A stretch of 64,000 nucleotides of DNA from Nocardia vermiculata NBRC 100427 (lineage in GTDB: Bacteria > Actinomycetota > Actinomycetes > Mycobacteriales > Mycobacteriaceae), in contig NZ_BDCA01000004.1 in the NCBI RefSeq assembly GCF_001613265.1, forward strand, positions 1 through 64,000, given 5' to 3'. Position numbers and translations under genes: made by a program. Positions 1 through 9,259 of this stretch are shown piece after piece. The notes under the pieces were generated by a model. That model was not told the DNA's origin and made no database searches. It saw only the letters and a list, made by a program, of their open reading frames with translations. Position 1 is the first letter of the stretch; each line of letters starts with the position of its first letter.

Positions 1-745
1 CGCCGGGATAGTCGACGATGGTGTATGCCTGCCAGGTGCGGTAGCCGACCCCGAGGCGCCCGGAGATCATCTCGGCCGACACCACACAGATCCAGGCCAC
101 ACCGATGCCCACCGACAGACCGCTGAACACGCCCGGCAGACTGCCCGGCAGCACCACCCGCAGCAGCACATCCCAGCGGCTGCCACCGAGGGTTCGCACC
201 GATTCCTCCCAGATGGTGGGCAGTGCGTGCACCGCGTGCCGGGTGCTGACCATGATCGGGAAGTATGCGGCGAGAAAGGTGATGAATACGATTCCCGACT
301 CGTCGCTGGGGAACAGCAGAATCGCTACCGGCACGATCGCGATCGCCGGAATCGGGCGGGCCAGCTCGGTGAGCGGGCCGAGGATGTCGGCGAACCACCT
401 CGAACGACCCAGCGCAATCCCGCTGGCTACACCGAGCACGGCCGCGAGGCCGAAGCCGGTCAGAATGCGGATCAGGGATTGGGCGAGATCGAGCCAGTAG
501 GTGCCGGTCTGCAGTTGTGCCCCGAGTCGGTCGACGACCTGTGTCACGGTCGGCAAGGTGTCGAATCGGACCCAGATGCGAATGTGATTGGCGGTCAGTA
601 CCTGCCATGCGCCCAGGGCGACCACCACCGAGGCGATCCGCACCAGGCGAGAACTCCGGACCCGCTTGCGTGCACTGCGTTCGAGCGTCGGTTCCGCCGC
701 GCCCACCGCGGTCTCGGGCGCTGTGGTGAGGGTCGTGGTGCTCAT
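1..745 (-). CDS. ABC transporter permease, SsuC/TauC-type (partial, 3' end off window)
   Basis: Inner-membrane permease of a nitrate/sulfonate/taurine-type importer. About 248 N-terminal residues are visible: a cytoplasmic tail, several hydrophobic segments, and the conserved permease loop (VRTLGGSRWDVLLRVVLPG), the EAA-like motif that docks the ATPase, followed by GLSVGIGVAWICVVSAEM, which is typical of the SsuC family. The ATG (745-743) overlaps the TGA of the upstream binding-protein gene in an ATGA junction, so the two are translationally coupled. The gene is last visible in the gntR-ferredoxin-binding protein-permease operon; an ATPase gene would be expected beyond the left edge. The family is secure; the substrate cannot be told from sequence. 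Confidence 0.85.
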   Translation of the reverse strand, partial: MSTTTLTTAPETAVGAAEPTLERSARKRVRSSRLVRIASVVVALGAWQVLTANHIRIWVRFDTLPTVTQVVDRLGAQLQTGTYWLDLAQSLIRILTGFGLAAVLGVASGIALGRSRWFADILGPLTELARPIPAIAIVPVAILLFPSDESGIVFITFLAAYFPIMVSTRHAVHALPTIWEESVRTLGGSRWDVLLRVVLPGSLPGVFSGLSVGIGVAWICVVSAEMISGRLGVGYRTWQAYTIVDYPG

Positions 746-2165
746 GCGCGCACCTCGTTCACGGCCTGATCGAAGCTCAGGACCACGGCATCGGGATGCG
801 CGGTCCGGTATCGCTGCACCGCGCTGGGGGTGATGAACGGCAGGTAGGTGTCACCATTGCGCACCCACTGCGCCTTGTCCGCGAACCAGCGGGTACCGAG
901 TTCGGCGTCGGGGACGTAAGCGGCGCGGACCTTTTTGCCTTGTGCGCGACCATGTTTCACGGCGCGCAACAGTGCGGCCGGGTCGGCTGCCGGCTGTGCC
1001 TCGGCGGCACCATCGAACCAGACCTCGCCCGCGGTCGCCGGATCGTCGACCTGGTTCCCGCTGATCGGGTCGGTACCGGCCACCGGGGCGGGATTGGCGA
1101 AGTTCGATACCGCGGCGTCGTAGTCGAGCCCGCGTTCGGCGAAGACTTTGCGCAGCGGGGCATCGTCGACGAAGGAGTCGATATCGAAATCGGCGAAATC
1201 GCCGATGGACTTCAAATAGGGGACGTCACCCTTGAATGCCTCGATGAGCTGCGGCTTCAGCGGGGTGTCGAACGAGGTCCCTCCGGGTCCGTTGTAGAGG
1301 TAGACGACTTCCGGCGGCAGTCCGGAGTTGTCGGCCACCAGCTGCGCGGCCTCGGTGGTTCCGCATGCAGGAAGTCCGTGGCGTCGATTTGGGCCTGCAG
1401 AAATGCATCGAGTACCTCGGGATGAGAATTCGAATAAGCACGGCGCGCGACCACACCATGGAAGGTCGGGACATCGAGTTCCGCGCCGTCGTAGAGGAGT
1501 TGGGCCTTGTTCTGGAAGACCAGTAGCCCGGGCCAGGCCACGAACTGGGACAAAGCCTGCACCTGACCGGATTCGAGCGCCGAAGCGCCGATCTGTGGTT
1601 GCTGATTCAGTACTTCCACGCCGTGCGCGGGGTCGATATTCGCTCGGCTCAAGGCCTGCCGGAGGGTGCCGTCACCAGCGGAGCCGACGCTGGCCGACAC
1701 CTTCTTGCCGGCCAGGTCGGGCAGGGACGTCGCGGTCGACTCCGGTGCGGTGACGACCATATTCAGCGACCCGTGCGGCTGGTAGCCGGTGATCGATACC
1801 AACTCCGTGGCCGCGCGTTCGACGGGAGAGGTCCGGGAACCGTTGATCAACAACGGATAATCTCCCATCGAACCGATATCTATCTTCTCGGCGACCATCT
1901 GGGCGGTGATCGGTGCGCCGGTATCGTAATCCTGCCATTCGACCCGATATTCCGGCCCGCCGGCCGCGGTCAGATCGTTCAAGCGTTTCTCCAGGAAACC
2001 CTTGGCGCGCAGCAGAGTACCGGCGGTGACGGTATTGATCGTTTTGGACTGATAGCCGACGACGACGCGGACGGTATCGCCGGAGCCGGTGTCCTCGAGC
2101 GAGCATCCGGCCGCCAACGTCGCGATGAGTGCGGCGGCGAGTATTCGGGCACGGCGGTACTTCAT
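742..2165 (-). pseudogene. ABC transporter substrate-binding lipoprotein, NMT1/SsuA-like, interrupted by a frameshift
   Basis: The first frame begins at ATG 2165 with a lipoprotein signal (lipobox LAAGC) and continues as a periplasmic binding protein of the nitrate/sulfonate/taurine type (VVVGYQSKTINTVTAG, then KIDIGSMGDYPLL) until about 1364. There the matching C-terminal half (TTEAAQLVADNSGLPPE onward, ending at 742) lies in another frame. One missing base in the GCGGAACCACC stretch near 1357-1364 explains both halves; restoring it gives about 474 residues. The gene is either broken or carries a sequencing error. It follows a ferredoxin gene by 31 bases and its stop overlaps the permease start. 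The intact family captures the ligand outside the membrane. Confidence 0.75.
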
Positions 2166-2196
2166 GGTTTTCCCCAGAGATTCGGCGCAACGAGGT

Positions 2197-2424
2197 TCAG
2201 CGCAGCAGATACGGCATATTCACGGAGACAGCACCGGTGGGACAGCGTGCCGCGCACGGCCCGCAATACCAGCATTCGTCGACATGCATGTAGGCCTTGC
2301 CGTTGTCCGGGTTGATCGCCAGTGAATCGAGCGGGCAGATCTCCACACACAGGGTGCATCCTTCGATGCACAGCGATTCATCGATGGTTACCGGGACATC
2401 AGCCCGCTGATCGACCGACGCCAT
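2197..2424 (-). CDS. Small ferredoxin, two [4Fe-4S] clusters
   Basis: A 75-residue electron carrier with two cluster motifs: CIEGCTLCVEICP (CX3CX2CX3CP) and CWYCGPCAARCP (CX2CX2CX3CP). The wider spacing of the first motif resembles ferredoxins that partner fumarate-reductase/APS-reductase-like flavoproteins. The ATG at 2424 lies inside the 3' end of the gntR gene (26-base overlap), with a GGAGG about nine bases upstream. Its place between a regulator and an ABC importer suggests that the imported compound is reduced or oxidised by a flavoenzyme encoded outside the window. That role is inference; the ferredoxin call is direct. Confidence 0.85.
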   Translation of the reverse strand: MASVDQRADVPVTIDESLCIEGCTLCVEICPLDSLAINPDNGKAYMHVDECWYCGPCAARCPTGAVSVNMPYLLR

Positions 2425-3181
2425 GGTGGCTCAGCCTCCAATCGTTACCTTCGGTGGTTCGGAACAAGCTGTCGCGCAGCGTGATTCGATCGCCCCGCAT
2501 CCGGATGTACTCCAGATCGACCGGCCGGCCGTCGGCGAGGTAGGTGAGTCGCTCCAGGAGCAGTAGCGCGCTGCCTTCGGGCGCCTGCAGGGTCGCGGCG
2601 CTGTGGATATCGGCGGTGATCGCCTCCACCGCCAGGTCGGCCTGGCCGAGCGGCCGGCCACCGATCTGTTCGATCAGGGCGAAGATGTCCTGTGATCCCA
2701 GATCACAGTCGAGCACCTGTTCGCCGATGTCGGGGGCCAAATAGGTGTGGTCCAGGCTCAGTGGCAGATCACCCAGATAGCGCAACCGCTCCAGGTAGAC
2801 CACTGTTTCATCGGTGCCGAGCCCGAGCCGGCGTGCGACGGCCGGCGGTGGGGTGAGGCGCAGTGCGGCGCGCACCTCGTTGCGTACCTCGCCGTGTCCG
2901 CGCAGGGTTTCCTTGAGTCCGCGCAGGCTGTCCAGCCCGTGATCGTATTTCCGCTGCGCCACGTAGGTGCCGACCCGTGGCACCCGGCCGACGAGTCCTT
3001 CATCACGTAGCAGGGCCAGCGCCTCACGGACGGTATTGCGCGAGATCGAGAATTCGGTGGCCAGTTCGGTTTCGGTGGGGAGTGGGTCGGGGCACTGGCC
3101 GCAGTGGATCTGCTGCCGCAGCAGATCGGCGACCTGCCGGGCCCGATCCGCCTTGCGAATGGTTGCCGGGTTCGCCGTCAT
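2399..3181 (-). CDS. GntR family regulator, HutC subfamily (UTRA domain)
   Basis: A 260-residue repressor-type protein. Residues ~10-75 form the winged helix-turn-helix (TETELATEFSISRNTVREAL, then GLVGRVPRVGTYVA), and the remainder is a UTRA effector-binding domain (VVYLERLRYLGDLPLSLDHTY; a late SALLLLERLTYLADGRPVDLE strand pair). The start at ATG 3181 is set by a strong GAGGAGGTG site. It is the first gene of the operon with the ferredoxin, binding protein and permease, which it probably controls in response to the imported ligand or a metabolite of it. The effector is unknown. Confidence 0.88.
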   Translation of the reverse strand: MTANPATIRKADRARQVADLLRQQIHCGQCPDPLPTETELATEFSISRNTVREALALLRDEGLVGRVPRVGTYVAQRKYDHGLDSLRGLKETLRGHGEVRNEVRAALRLTPPPAVARRLGLGTDETVVYLERLRYLGDLPLSLDHTYLAPDIGEQVLDCDLGSQDIFALIEQIGGRPLGQADLAVEAITADIHSAATLQAPEGSALLLLERLTYLADGRPVDLEYIRMRGDRITLRDSLFRTTEGNDWRLSHHGVGRSAG

Positions 3182-3472
3182 CTGCACCTCCTCACGCTTG
3201 TGACCTGCGATTCGGCGAGCGTAATGGCGGGCGGCGGCGTTCGTTGCTCGCTCGCCCGGCGCCCGCGCGGGCAAGGAATCGTTTGCGCCACCCGCCCATC
3301 GGATGGACCTGGCGTGATGATGTGATGGACGGTGAATGCGCCACCCGGCGCCCGGTAGCGCCGCCTTGAAATCAGGGTGAGCGCAATTGCATCCTGACCC
3401 GTTCTCTGGCGCGCGACAGAATCGTGATGTTACCTTTGTGAACATGCCCACCAGTCGCTCGAACCGCGCAAA

Positions 3473-3488
3473 GGTCACCTACGTGACC
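3473..3488. promoter_or_regulatory. Inverted repeat GGTCAC-N4-GTGACC
   Basis: A perfect 6-bp inverted repeat in the gntR/ROK intergenic region, so a candidate operator for either regulator. No experimental or family consensus ties it to one of them. Confidence 0.3.
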
Positions 3489-3636
3489 GTGGCGCTCGGT
3501 GTGCGGCTGCCGCGGCAGCGGGAACTGTGTTGTTCCTGGCCGCGCAGCTGAGACCGCTCCAGTCGTTCATCAGTCGACCCTTTCCGGGCCCCTCTCACTG
3601 CCTTGTTGCCGTTGTAGATCTCTCCGCGAAATAGCT

Positions 3637-3648
3637 GGACACATGTCC
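3637..3648. promoter_or_regulatory. Palindrome GGACACATGTCC, candidate ROK operator
   Basis: A perfect 12-bp palindrome 30 bases before the ROK start codon, where an autoregulatory operator would sit. The regulator is not proven. Confidence 0.35.
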
Positions 3649-3677
3649 GGTCGTGGATGTTGAACAAGGAACACACC

Positions 3678-4955
3678 ATGACGAGCCCCGCCCTAGAACG
3701 CCCGTCCCGAACCGTACGCCCGGCCCGTGGTGTACCTCGTCCGGTGGTCGCGCCGGAACTACGGATCAGTGACAACCCCGCCGCCATGGTCCTGCGGGCC
3801 GCTACCGCCGGGCCGATATTTCGTGATAATGCCGCTCGGACAACGGGTTTGAGTATTGCCACGGTGAATCGTCAAGTTTCGGCGCTGCTTACCGCGGGTC
3901 TGTTGCGAGAGCGCGCCGATCTCACCGCATCCGGAGCCGTCGGCCGTCCTCGGATTCCGTTCGAGGTGGAAACCGATCGTTTCGTCACCGTCGGGGTGCA
4001 TATCGGTGCCAATCTCACCCGTATCGTGGCCGCGGATCTGTCCGGGCGCATCCTCGGCGGTCTGGAGATCGCCACCCCGCAGGCCGCGCAGGATGCCGCG
4101 ATCACCATCATCGCGCGCAGTGCGAAGGCATTCCTGGATCGGCTGCCGCGCCGCCGCCCGCTGTGGGTCGGTGTGGCATTGGCGGGGCGGGTCGATCCGG
4201 TCGCCGGTGTGGTGGATCATCCCCGGCTGGACTGGCATTCGGCACCGGTCGGCTCGATCTTCGGCACCGTGCTGGACCTGCCGGTATCGGTCGCCGCCCA
4301 TGTGGAGGCGATGGCTGCCGCGGAACTACTGCTCACCGGGACGAGCCAGGAGCGCACCGGCGCGGCGGAACGTCCGGGAAGCAGCCTCTACCTCTACGGC
4401 CGTGAAACCGTGGGTGTCGCGGTGACACTGCACGATCGGGTGTACACGCCGGCCAACGGTCCGGGTTCCATCGCGCATCTGCCGACCGGCTCCGAAGTGG
4501 AATGCTCCTGCGGCCGGCGTGGCTGCTTGGAGGCCACGGTCGGGGAGGCAGCGGTGCTGGCACGCGCGGTACGTGCAGGCGTGGTGCCCCGGCGGGAGGC
4601 ACCGCGCAAACCGGTAATCGCCGATCTGTACCGGGCCGCCGACCAAGGGTCCGAGCAGGCGCGGTCCATACTGTTCGAACGGGCCGAAATCCTCGGTCGC
4701 ACCGCCTCTCTGGTGCGGGACATGTTCAACCCGGACCGGGTGGTACTGGGTGGGCAGGCCTTCACCGGGTACCGGCCGGCCCTGGAACGGGTCGTACGCT
4801 CGTTCGGCGAGTCCACCACGCTGGCGCCGACCGATCTGCGCATCAGTCGATTCGGGGGCCGGGTGCAGGAGCACGCGGCGGCGGTCACCTCGCTGAGCGT
4901 CTGCTACGCCGACCCGCTGTCGGCGCTGCGCCGGTCCACCCGCGCGCCGCGCTGA
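3678..4955 (+). CDS. ROK family transcriptional regulator
   Basis: A 425-residue NagC/XylR-type protein. The N-terminal winged helix covers about residues 30-90 (AARTTGLSIATVNRQVSALL). The ROK sugar-kinase-like fold follows, with the zinc motif CSCGRRGCLEA (CxCGxxGCxE) and a late glycine-rich nucleotide-type segment (FNPDRVVLGGQAF). The ATG at 3678 has AAGGA seven bases upstream; an upstream in-frame ATG at 3657 lacks this spacing. It stands alone between a divergent GntR operon and a convergent membrane protein gene. ROK repressors usually sense sugars or sugar phosphates. M. tuberculosis Rv0485 belongs to the same family, but orthology was not tested. Confidence 0.85.
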   Translation: MTSPALERPSRTVRPARGVPRPVVAPELRISDNPAAMVLRAATAGPIFRDNAARTTGLSIATVNRQVSALLTAGLLRERADLTASGAVGRPRIPFEVETDRFVTVGVHIGANLTRIVAADLSGRILGGLEIATPQAAQDAAITIIARSAKAFLDRLPRRRPLWVGVALAGRVDPVAGVVDHPRLDWHSAPVGSIFGTVLDLPVSVAAHVEAMAAAELLLTGTSQERTGAAERPGSSLYLYGRETVGVAVTLHDRVYTPANGPGSIAHLPTGSEVECSCGRRGCLEATVGEAAVLARAVRAGVVPRREAPRKPVIADLYRAADQGSEQARSILFERAEILGRTASLVRDMFNPDRVVLGGQAFTGYRPALERVVRSFGESTTLAPTDLRISRFGGRVQEHAAAVTSLSVCYADPLSALRRSTRAPR

Positions 4956-4979
4956 GCGGCGGGCGGGCACCGGCCCGCA

Positions 4980-6608
4980 TCAGTGCCTGGAATCGCTCGC
5001 GGTGGTGAACAAGCCCTGCAGTGCGGTGATGAAATACGGGAACTGCCCGGCGAATCGGTGCAGATTGCGATCCTGGTCGAAGCCGGCGAACCAGTACAGT
5101 CCGGCCTGCCGGTCCGCACTCGGGTCGAGATCGCGGAAGGTCCGGATCCAGTTGTCGGTCCGGCCACCGATGATCGTGAACGGCAGTGCGCGGGAGAACA
5201 GCATCTCCCGGCTTGCCGCGGCGATCTCCTCCGGGCGCTGGGCATCGAGGCCGTTCTGCAGCGCCTTCACCTGCGCGGCCAGCGCCCGGCCCGCGGCGGT
5301 CCGCGCCGGGAGGTAGCGGCCCAGCATCAGCATGGCCGCGCCACCCAGCGCGACGGCCACCCCGACCAGCGCATAGCCACCCGAGATCGCCAAGCCGACC
5401 GTCGCCGCCACACCGACCACCAGCAGGACGACGCCCAGCCAGAACGCGAGGCCGCGGCGGTCGTGGTCGGTCAGAGTGCCGCGCGCAAGCGCATCGGCAC
5501 GCAGCGCGGCCCGGATCGGCTCGGCGGACAGGCGGCCGGGGGCGCGCAACTCCGACATCAGCACCGCATCGGTCCCGTCGGGTAGCAGTGCGGCGTACAC
5601 CTGCTTCTCGTACTCACGCAGTTGGTCGTCGACGGCGTTCACCCGGGTGATGCGCCAGTCCGAATCGCCGGCCGGGGCGATCCACAGATATCGGCGCACC
5701 GCCAGATCCACCACTGTCGCGGCGATATCGACCGCGTCGGAGGATCCGTCGAGCAGCAGCCCGGCCTCACCGGGCAGCACTCCTTCCGGCGAAACGAATT
5801 CCGCATTCCTGCCACTGCGCTGCACCGGATCCAAGGTTGCCGAGGAGGTGAGCGCCGCGGCGTCCTGCCGGCGTGCCCACATGAGATATCCGCCGAAAGC
5901 GGCCAACGCCAGCAGCAGCAGACCGAAGGAGACGAGTACCGGTGCGGTCACCGCGAACGGGCCGGAACCGCGCCCCTCGGTGATATCGGCATTGGCCTGC
6001 ACGGTCCCCGGGGGCATCTGCAAACTCACGTCCAGGGCGTCACCCTTGTGCAGATTCTCCTCGTGCATGGTGAGTACGCCGTCGGGCTCCACCCGTGCGT
6101 CGTTGCACTTGCGGGTGCTACCCGCGGCGCCGACCGTGCAGTCGACGATGCCCATCCGGTAACTGGGGCTGATGATCGAACCGTCGAACGAGGCCACATC
6201 GGTGTTCAGCAGCCCACTCCAGTGGAACAGCTGGGTACCGGGCGCATCGCTGACGGCGCCGTGCACCGTGTACGCGAATGTGGACTCGCCCGGTGGCGCA
6301 TCCACACTGAACACCTCCTGCGCGGTCTCGGCCTTACCGGGACCGGTCGTGGAGATATCGGTGACGCTGAAGCGACGTTCCCCGCCTTCGCCGTGGGCGA
6401 CCCGCAGCGGAATCGCCATATGGAACTGCCCACCCGGCGGGACCTGGACGGTTTCCTCGACCTCGAGCAGACCGTCCTCGCTGAGTTTGATGTCCGCGAC
6501 GATCGATACCCCGGCCGGTTCCTGCGCCTGCGCGGACGGCGCCGCGGCGAAAATTCCCGCCGCTGTCAGCAATAAGGCGCCGAATGCGCCCCCCCGAAAG
6601 TTCAGCAT
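4980..6608 (-). CDS. Exported DUF2207-type membrane protein
   Basis: 542 residues. A signal peptide (ALLLTAAGIFAAAPSAQAQ, ending AQA) leads to an extracytoplasmic beta-rich DUF2207 domain of about 220 residues (VEETVQVPPGGQFHMAIPL). A transmembrane helix follows (VLVSFGLLLLALAAFGGYLMW), then a cytoplasmic part, two further hydrophobic segments near residues 385-435, and a conserved C-terminus (NWIRTFRDLDP). The start was placed at ATG 6608 because the signal peptide begins there. Function is unknown; the family is widespread in actinobacterial envelopes. Convergent with the ROK gene. Confidence 0.8.
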   Translation of the reverse strand: MLNFRGGAFGALLLTAAGIFAAAPSAQAQEPAGVSIVADIKLSEDGLLEVEETVQVPPGGQFHMAIPLRVAHGEGGERRFSVTDISTTGPGKAETAQEVFSVDAPPGESTFAYTVHGAVSDAPGTQLFHWSGLLNTDVASFDGSIISPSYRMGIVDCTVGAAGSTRKCNDARVEPDGVLTMHEENLHKGDALDVSLQMPPGTVQANADITEGRGSGPFAVTAPVLVSFGLLLLALAAFGGYLMWARRQDAAALTSSATLDPVQRSGRNAEFVSPEGVLPGEAGLLLDGSSDAVDIAATVVDLAVRRYLWIAPAGDSDWRITRVNAVDDQLREYEKQVYAALLPDGTDAVLMSELRAPGRLSAEPIRAALRADALARGTLTDHDRRGLAFWLGVVLLVVGVAATVGLAISGGYALVGVAVALGGAAMLMLGRYLPARTAAGRALAAQVKALQNGLDAQRPEEIAAASREMLFSRALPFTIIGGRTDNWIRTFRDLDPSADRQAGLYWFAGFDQDRNLHRFAGQFPYFITALQGLFTTASDSRH

Positions 6609-6738
6609 GGGCCCATACCTTAGCGGGGAGGTTCGGCGCGAAGCAGTCCGAAAGTGCACACCGCGACCCGCTCCGCTGCTTGCTATCCTGCCTCCGGGCC
6701 TGTCGTACGTGCGGATGAACAAGGGGGAGGGCGGGGGA

Positions 6739-7935
6739 GTGAGTCGACCACCGTATGGGCCCGGCCCGAATATGCCCGGCGGACCACCCGATCCACGCTA
6801 TGGGCAACCGCCCGGATATCGCCCCGCACCACCGCCCGGCTACCCACCGCCGCCCGGATATGGGCGACCGCCCGGCTACCCGCCGCCGCCTGGTTACGCA
6901 CCGCAGCCCGGTTACGCACCGCCGCCGGGGTTTCCGGCTGCACCGCATCGACCACCGCCGGGATATCCGGCACCGCACTCACATCGACCGCCACGGTTTG
7001 CTCCGGGGCATCGCGCGCCGATCCCACCGCCACGCCCGTACGGTCCCGCGGGTTCTCGTCCGCCGCAGCGTAAAAGCGGTGGTGGCGGCAAGTTCGCCGC
7101 GGTACTGGTGGCGCTCGTGGTCGTGGTGGTCGCGGGCATGATCCGCGCCGCGGTCGGTAACGGACTGCACGACGGCGAGGGCTCCGGCTTCAAGTACGGG
7201 CCGGACGAGACAGCCTCCGGCGTGCAGGAAACCGCGACGAATCCATTGGTGACTGCGCCGGGTTCGCCGCTGAGCCCCGCCCAATGCCCCTACACCCCCT
7301 GGGGGACGGAGGTCGATACCGCCCGCGCATTCTTCGCCGGCGCCGCCGATTGTCTCGCCGCCGCGTGGAAACCCGCATTCGAGGCCGCCGGACTCGACTT
7401 CGTCGCGCCGGAGCTCAGCGTCAGCGCTTCGACCGAGGGGATCACCACGCCGTGCAGCGGGTCGAGCAGTAATTTCGCGGCCTTCTACTGTGGCGCCAAC
7501 CAGACGATATACATGCCGATCAGCCAGTTGCAGACCGATATCTTCGGTACCCACTGGGAGGTCTACCTGTCGGTCTTCGCGCACGAGTACGGCCACCACA
7601 TCCAAGCGTTGTCCGGAATTCTCAGCGCCGCTAACAAGGAGCGCGGCCGGACCGGACGCTACAGCGACACCGGACTGGAACTCTCGCGCCGGATCGAATT
7701 GCAGGCCAACTGCTTCGACGGAATGTATTTCGCCTCCTCGACCGGCGGGCGTTCGCTGACCCCGATCCAGGCGCAGAATGCCCGCACCGATGCCTACGGT
7801 CGTGGCGATACCGCGGGTGACATGCGCAGTCACGGCACAACCGAGAACGCCGGCAACTGGTGGAGCGCCGGATTCGACCAGAACCTGACGGTGCAGTGCA
7901 ATACCTTCACCGCGCCCTCGGGGCAGGTGAACTGA
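6739..7935 (+). CDS. Neutral zinc metallopeptidase with Pro/Gly/Tyr-rich N-terminus (first of a tandem pair)
   Basis: 398 residues from GTG 6739, which follows a GGGGGAGG site; an in-frame ATG at 6715 lacks one. Residues 1-110 are a low-complexity cytoplasmic tail of PPGY repeats. A single transmembrane helix (FAAVLVALVVVVVAGMI) anchors the enzyme, and the outer domain has the zinc motif HEYGHH with a downstream RRIELQANCFDGM glutamate segment, characteristic of the YpfJ-type putative neutral zinc metallopeptidases (PF04228). It is followed six bases later by a paralogue with the same architecture. Substrate unknown. Confidence 0.88.
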   Translation: MSRPPYGPGPNMPGGPPDPRYGQPPGYRPAPPPGYPPPPGYGRPPGYPPPPGYAPQPGYAPPPGFPAAPHRPPPGYPAPHSHRPPRFAPGHRAPIPPPRPYGPAGSRPPQRKSGGGGKFAAVLVALVVVVVAGMIRAAVGNGLHDGEGSGFKYGPDETASGVQETATNPLVTAPGSPLSPAQCPYTPWGTEVDTARAFFAGAADCLAAAWKPAFEAAGLDFVAPELSVSASTEGITTPCSGSSSNFAAFYCGANQTIYMPISQLQTDIFGTHWEVYLSVFAHEYGHHIQALSGILSAANKERGRTGRYSDTGLELSRRIELQANCFDGMYFASSTGGRSLTPIQAQNARTDAYGRGDTAGDMRSHGTTENAGNWWSAGFDQNLTVQCNTFTAPSGQVN

Positions 7936-7941
7936 TCGAAT

Positions 7942-9249
7942 ATGGCGCCGCCGAGAAATACACCGCCGCCGGGTAATCCGCCGTCCGGAGGACGGCCACC
8001 ACACCGACATCCGCCCGGAGCGCCGGGATACGGACCGCCACCCGGGTACCGGCCGCCGCCCGGCTATGCACCGCCACCCGGGTACGGACGGCCACCCGGC
8101 TACGGACCACCACCGGGATACGGACCACCGCCCGGCTATCGCCCGCCGCCGGGCTACCCGCCGCCTTACGGTGCGCCCCTGCCGCCGCCCGGGATGTACC
8201 CCGCCGGTCCGAATCTGCGCCCGCTGCCGCCGCCCGGCTATCACGGGCGCCCCTATCCACCACCGAAATCCGGCAGCGGGTGGGGCACGGCCTTCGCGGT
8301 CCTGCTGGTTGTCGCGATGGTGGGCGGCCTGGTCGGCTTCGCCACCCTGGGCGGACACGACAATTCGTCTGCGGCGTACACGACATCCACGCCCAGCTAT
8401 ACGTATTCGACGCCGAGCTCGTCGAGTGCCGGCGCCGATCCGACGACCACCACCGCCTATCCGTCGCCCACCCGGACGACGACGCGCTATCGGATCACGA
8501 CCACGGTGCCGCCGAAACCTGCTGGACCACAACCGGTTGTCGCGACCGCGACCAATCCGCTGTTCAGTGATCACAACTCCGGTCTGATCAATATCGTGTG
8601 CGATTATCCGACCTGGGGTGCCGACGTCGCCTCGGCCCGAGCGTTCTTCACGGCGGCCACCTCATGTCTGGACCGGATGTGGACACCGGTCCTGCAGGCG
8701 CAGAACCTGCCCTCCGACACGCCGTCGGTCAGCGTCACGGCCACCGGTGCGGAAGCGATCTCCCCCTGTGGCAGCTCGGGTGGAAGCTATGCCGCGTTCT
8801 ACTGCTCGGTGAACGACACCATCTACATGCCGCTCGACCATATCCAGACCGAGATGTACGGCGACCGCTGGGCCATATACCTCGCGGTGTTCGCCCACGA
8901 GTACGGCCATCATGTGCAGGGCATCACCGGGATCGCCGAGCGAGCGCACTCCGACCGGTACCAGGCCGGAACCTATTCGCCCACGGGCCTGGAGTCCTCA
9001 CGCCGGCTGGAACTGGAAGCGCAATGCTTCGGCGGGATGTTCATCACCTCCAACGAGGCAGCGGGAACGATCGCCGGACCCGACGCGGCTTTCGTGCGGC
9101 AGGACAACTTCGGGCGCGGAGACGACAACTCCGATATCCGTGATCACGGCACCAACGACCATTACGGCGCCTGGTACGCACAGGGCGAGGACAACAACCG
9201 CACCTGGATGTGTAATACCTGGGCCGCGTCGTCGGACGCGGTGTCCTGA
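7942..9249 (+). CDS. Neutral zinc metallopeptidase with Pro/Gly/Tyr-rich N-terminus (second of a tandem pair)
   Basis: 435 residues, paralogous to the preceding gene and separated from its stop by six bases. The first ~110 residues are PPGY/PPPG repeats, followed by a transmembrane helix (FAVLLVVAMVGGLVGFATL), a Ser/Thr-rich linker (~30 residues, unlike the first copy), and the peptidase domain with HEYGHHVQG and RRLELEAQCFGGMF. Conserved cysteine pairs (CDYPTWG, SCLDRMW) suggest disulphides outside the cell. The copies have diverged, so this is an old duplication. Substrate unknown. Confidence 0.88.
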   Translation: MAPPRNTPPPGNPPSGGRPPHRHPPGAPGYGPPPGYRPPPGYAPPPGYGRPPGYGPPPGYGPPPGYRPPPGYPPPYGAPLPPPGMYPAGPNLRPLPPPGYHGRPYPPPKSGSGWGTAFAVLLVVAMVGGLVGFATLGGHDNSSAAYTTSTPSYTYSTPSSSSAGADPTTTTAYPSPTRTTTRYRITTTVPPKPAGPQPVVATATNPLFSDHNSGLINIVCDYPTWGADVASARAFFTAATSCLDRMWTPVLQAQNLPSDTPSVSVTATGAEAISPCGSSGGSYAAFYCSVNDTIYMPLDHIQTEMYGDRWAIYLAVFAHEYGHHVQGITGIAERAHSDRYQAGTYSPTGLESSRRLELEAQCFGGMFITSNEAAGTIAGPDAAFVRQDNFGRGDDNSDIRDHGTNDHYGAWYAQGEDNNRTWMCNTWAASSDAVS

Positions 9250-9259
9250 CCGGCAGTCG

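Larger units (their letters stand above)
3182..3677. other. Divergent intergenic region between gntR and the ROK gene
   Basis: About 500 bases with no convincing gene. It should hold the promoters of both flanking regulators. Visible structure: a GCGCCACCCG direct repeat near 3288 and 3339, an ATGTT...AACAT inverted repeat (3427-3445), GGTCAC-CTAC-GTGACC (3473-3488), and a 12-bp palindrome at 3637-3648 listed separately. Confidence 0.5.

Noticed and set aside
6700..8250. Tandem PPGY-coding DNA as a CRISPR-like or satellite repeat
   Set aside because: The repetition follows the reading frame of two proteins, with no regular spacer structure.
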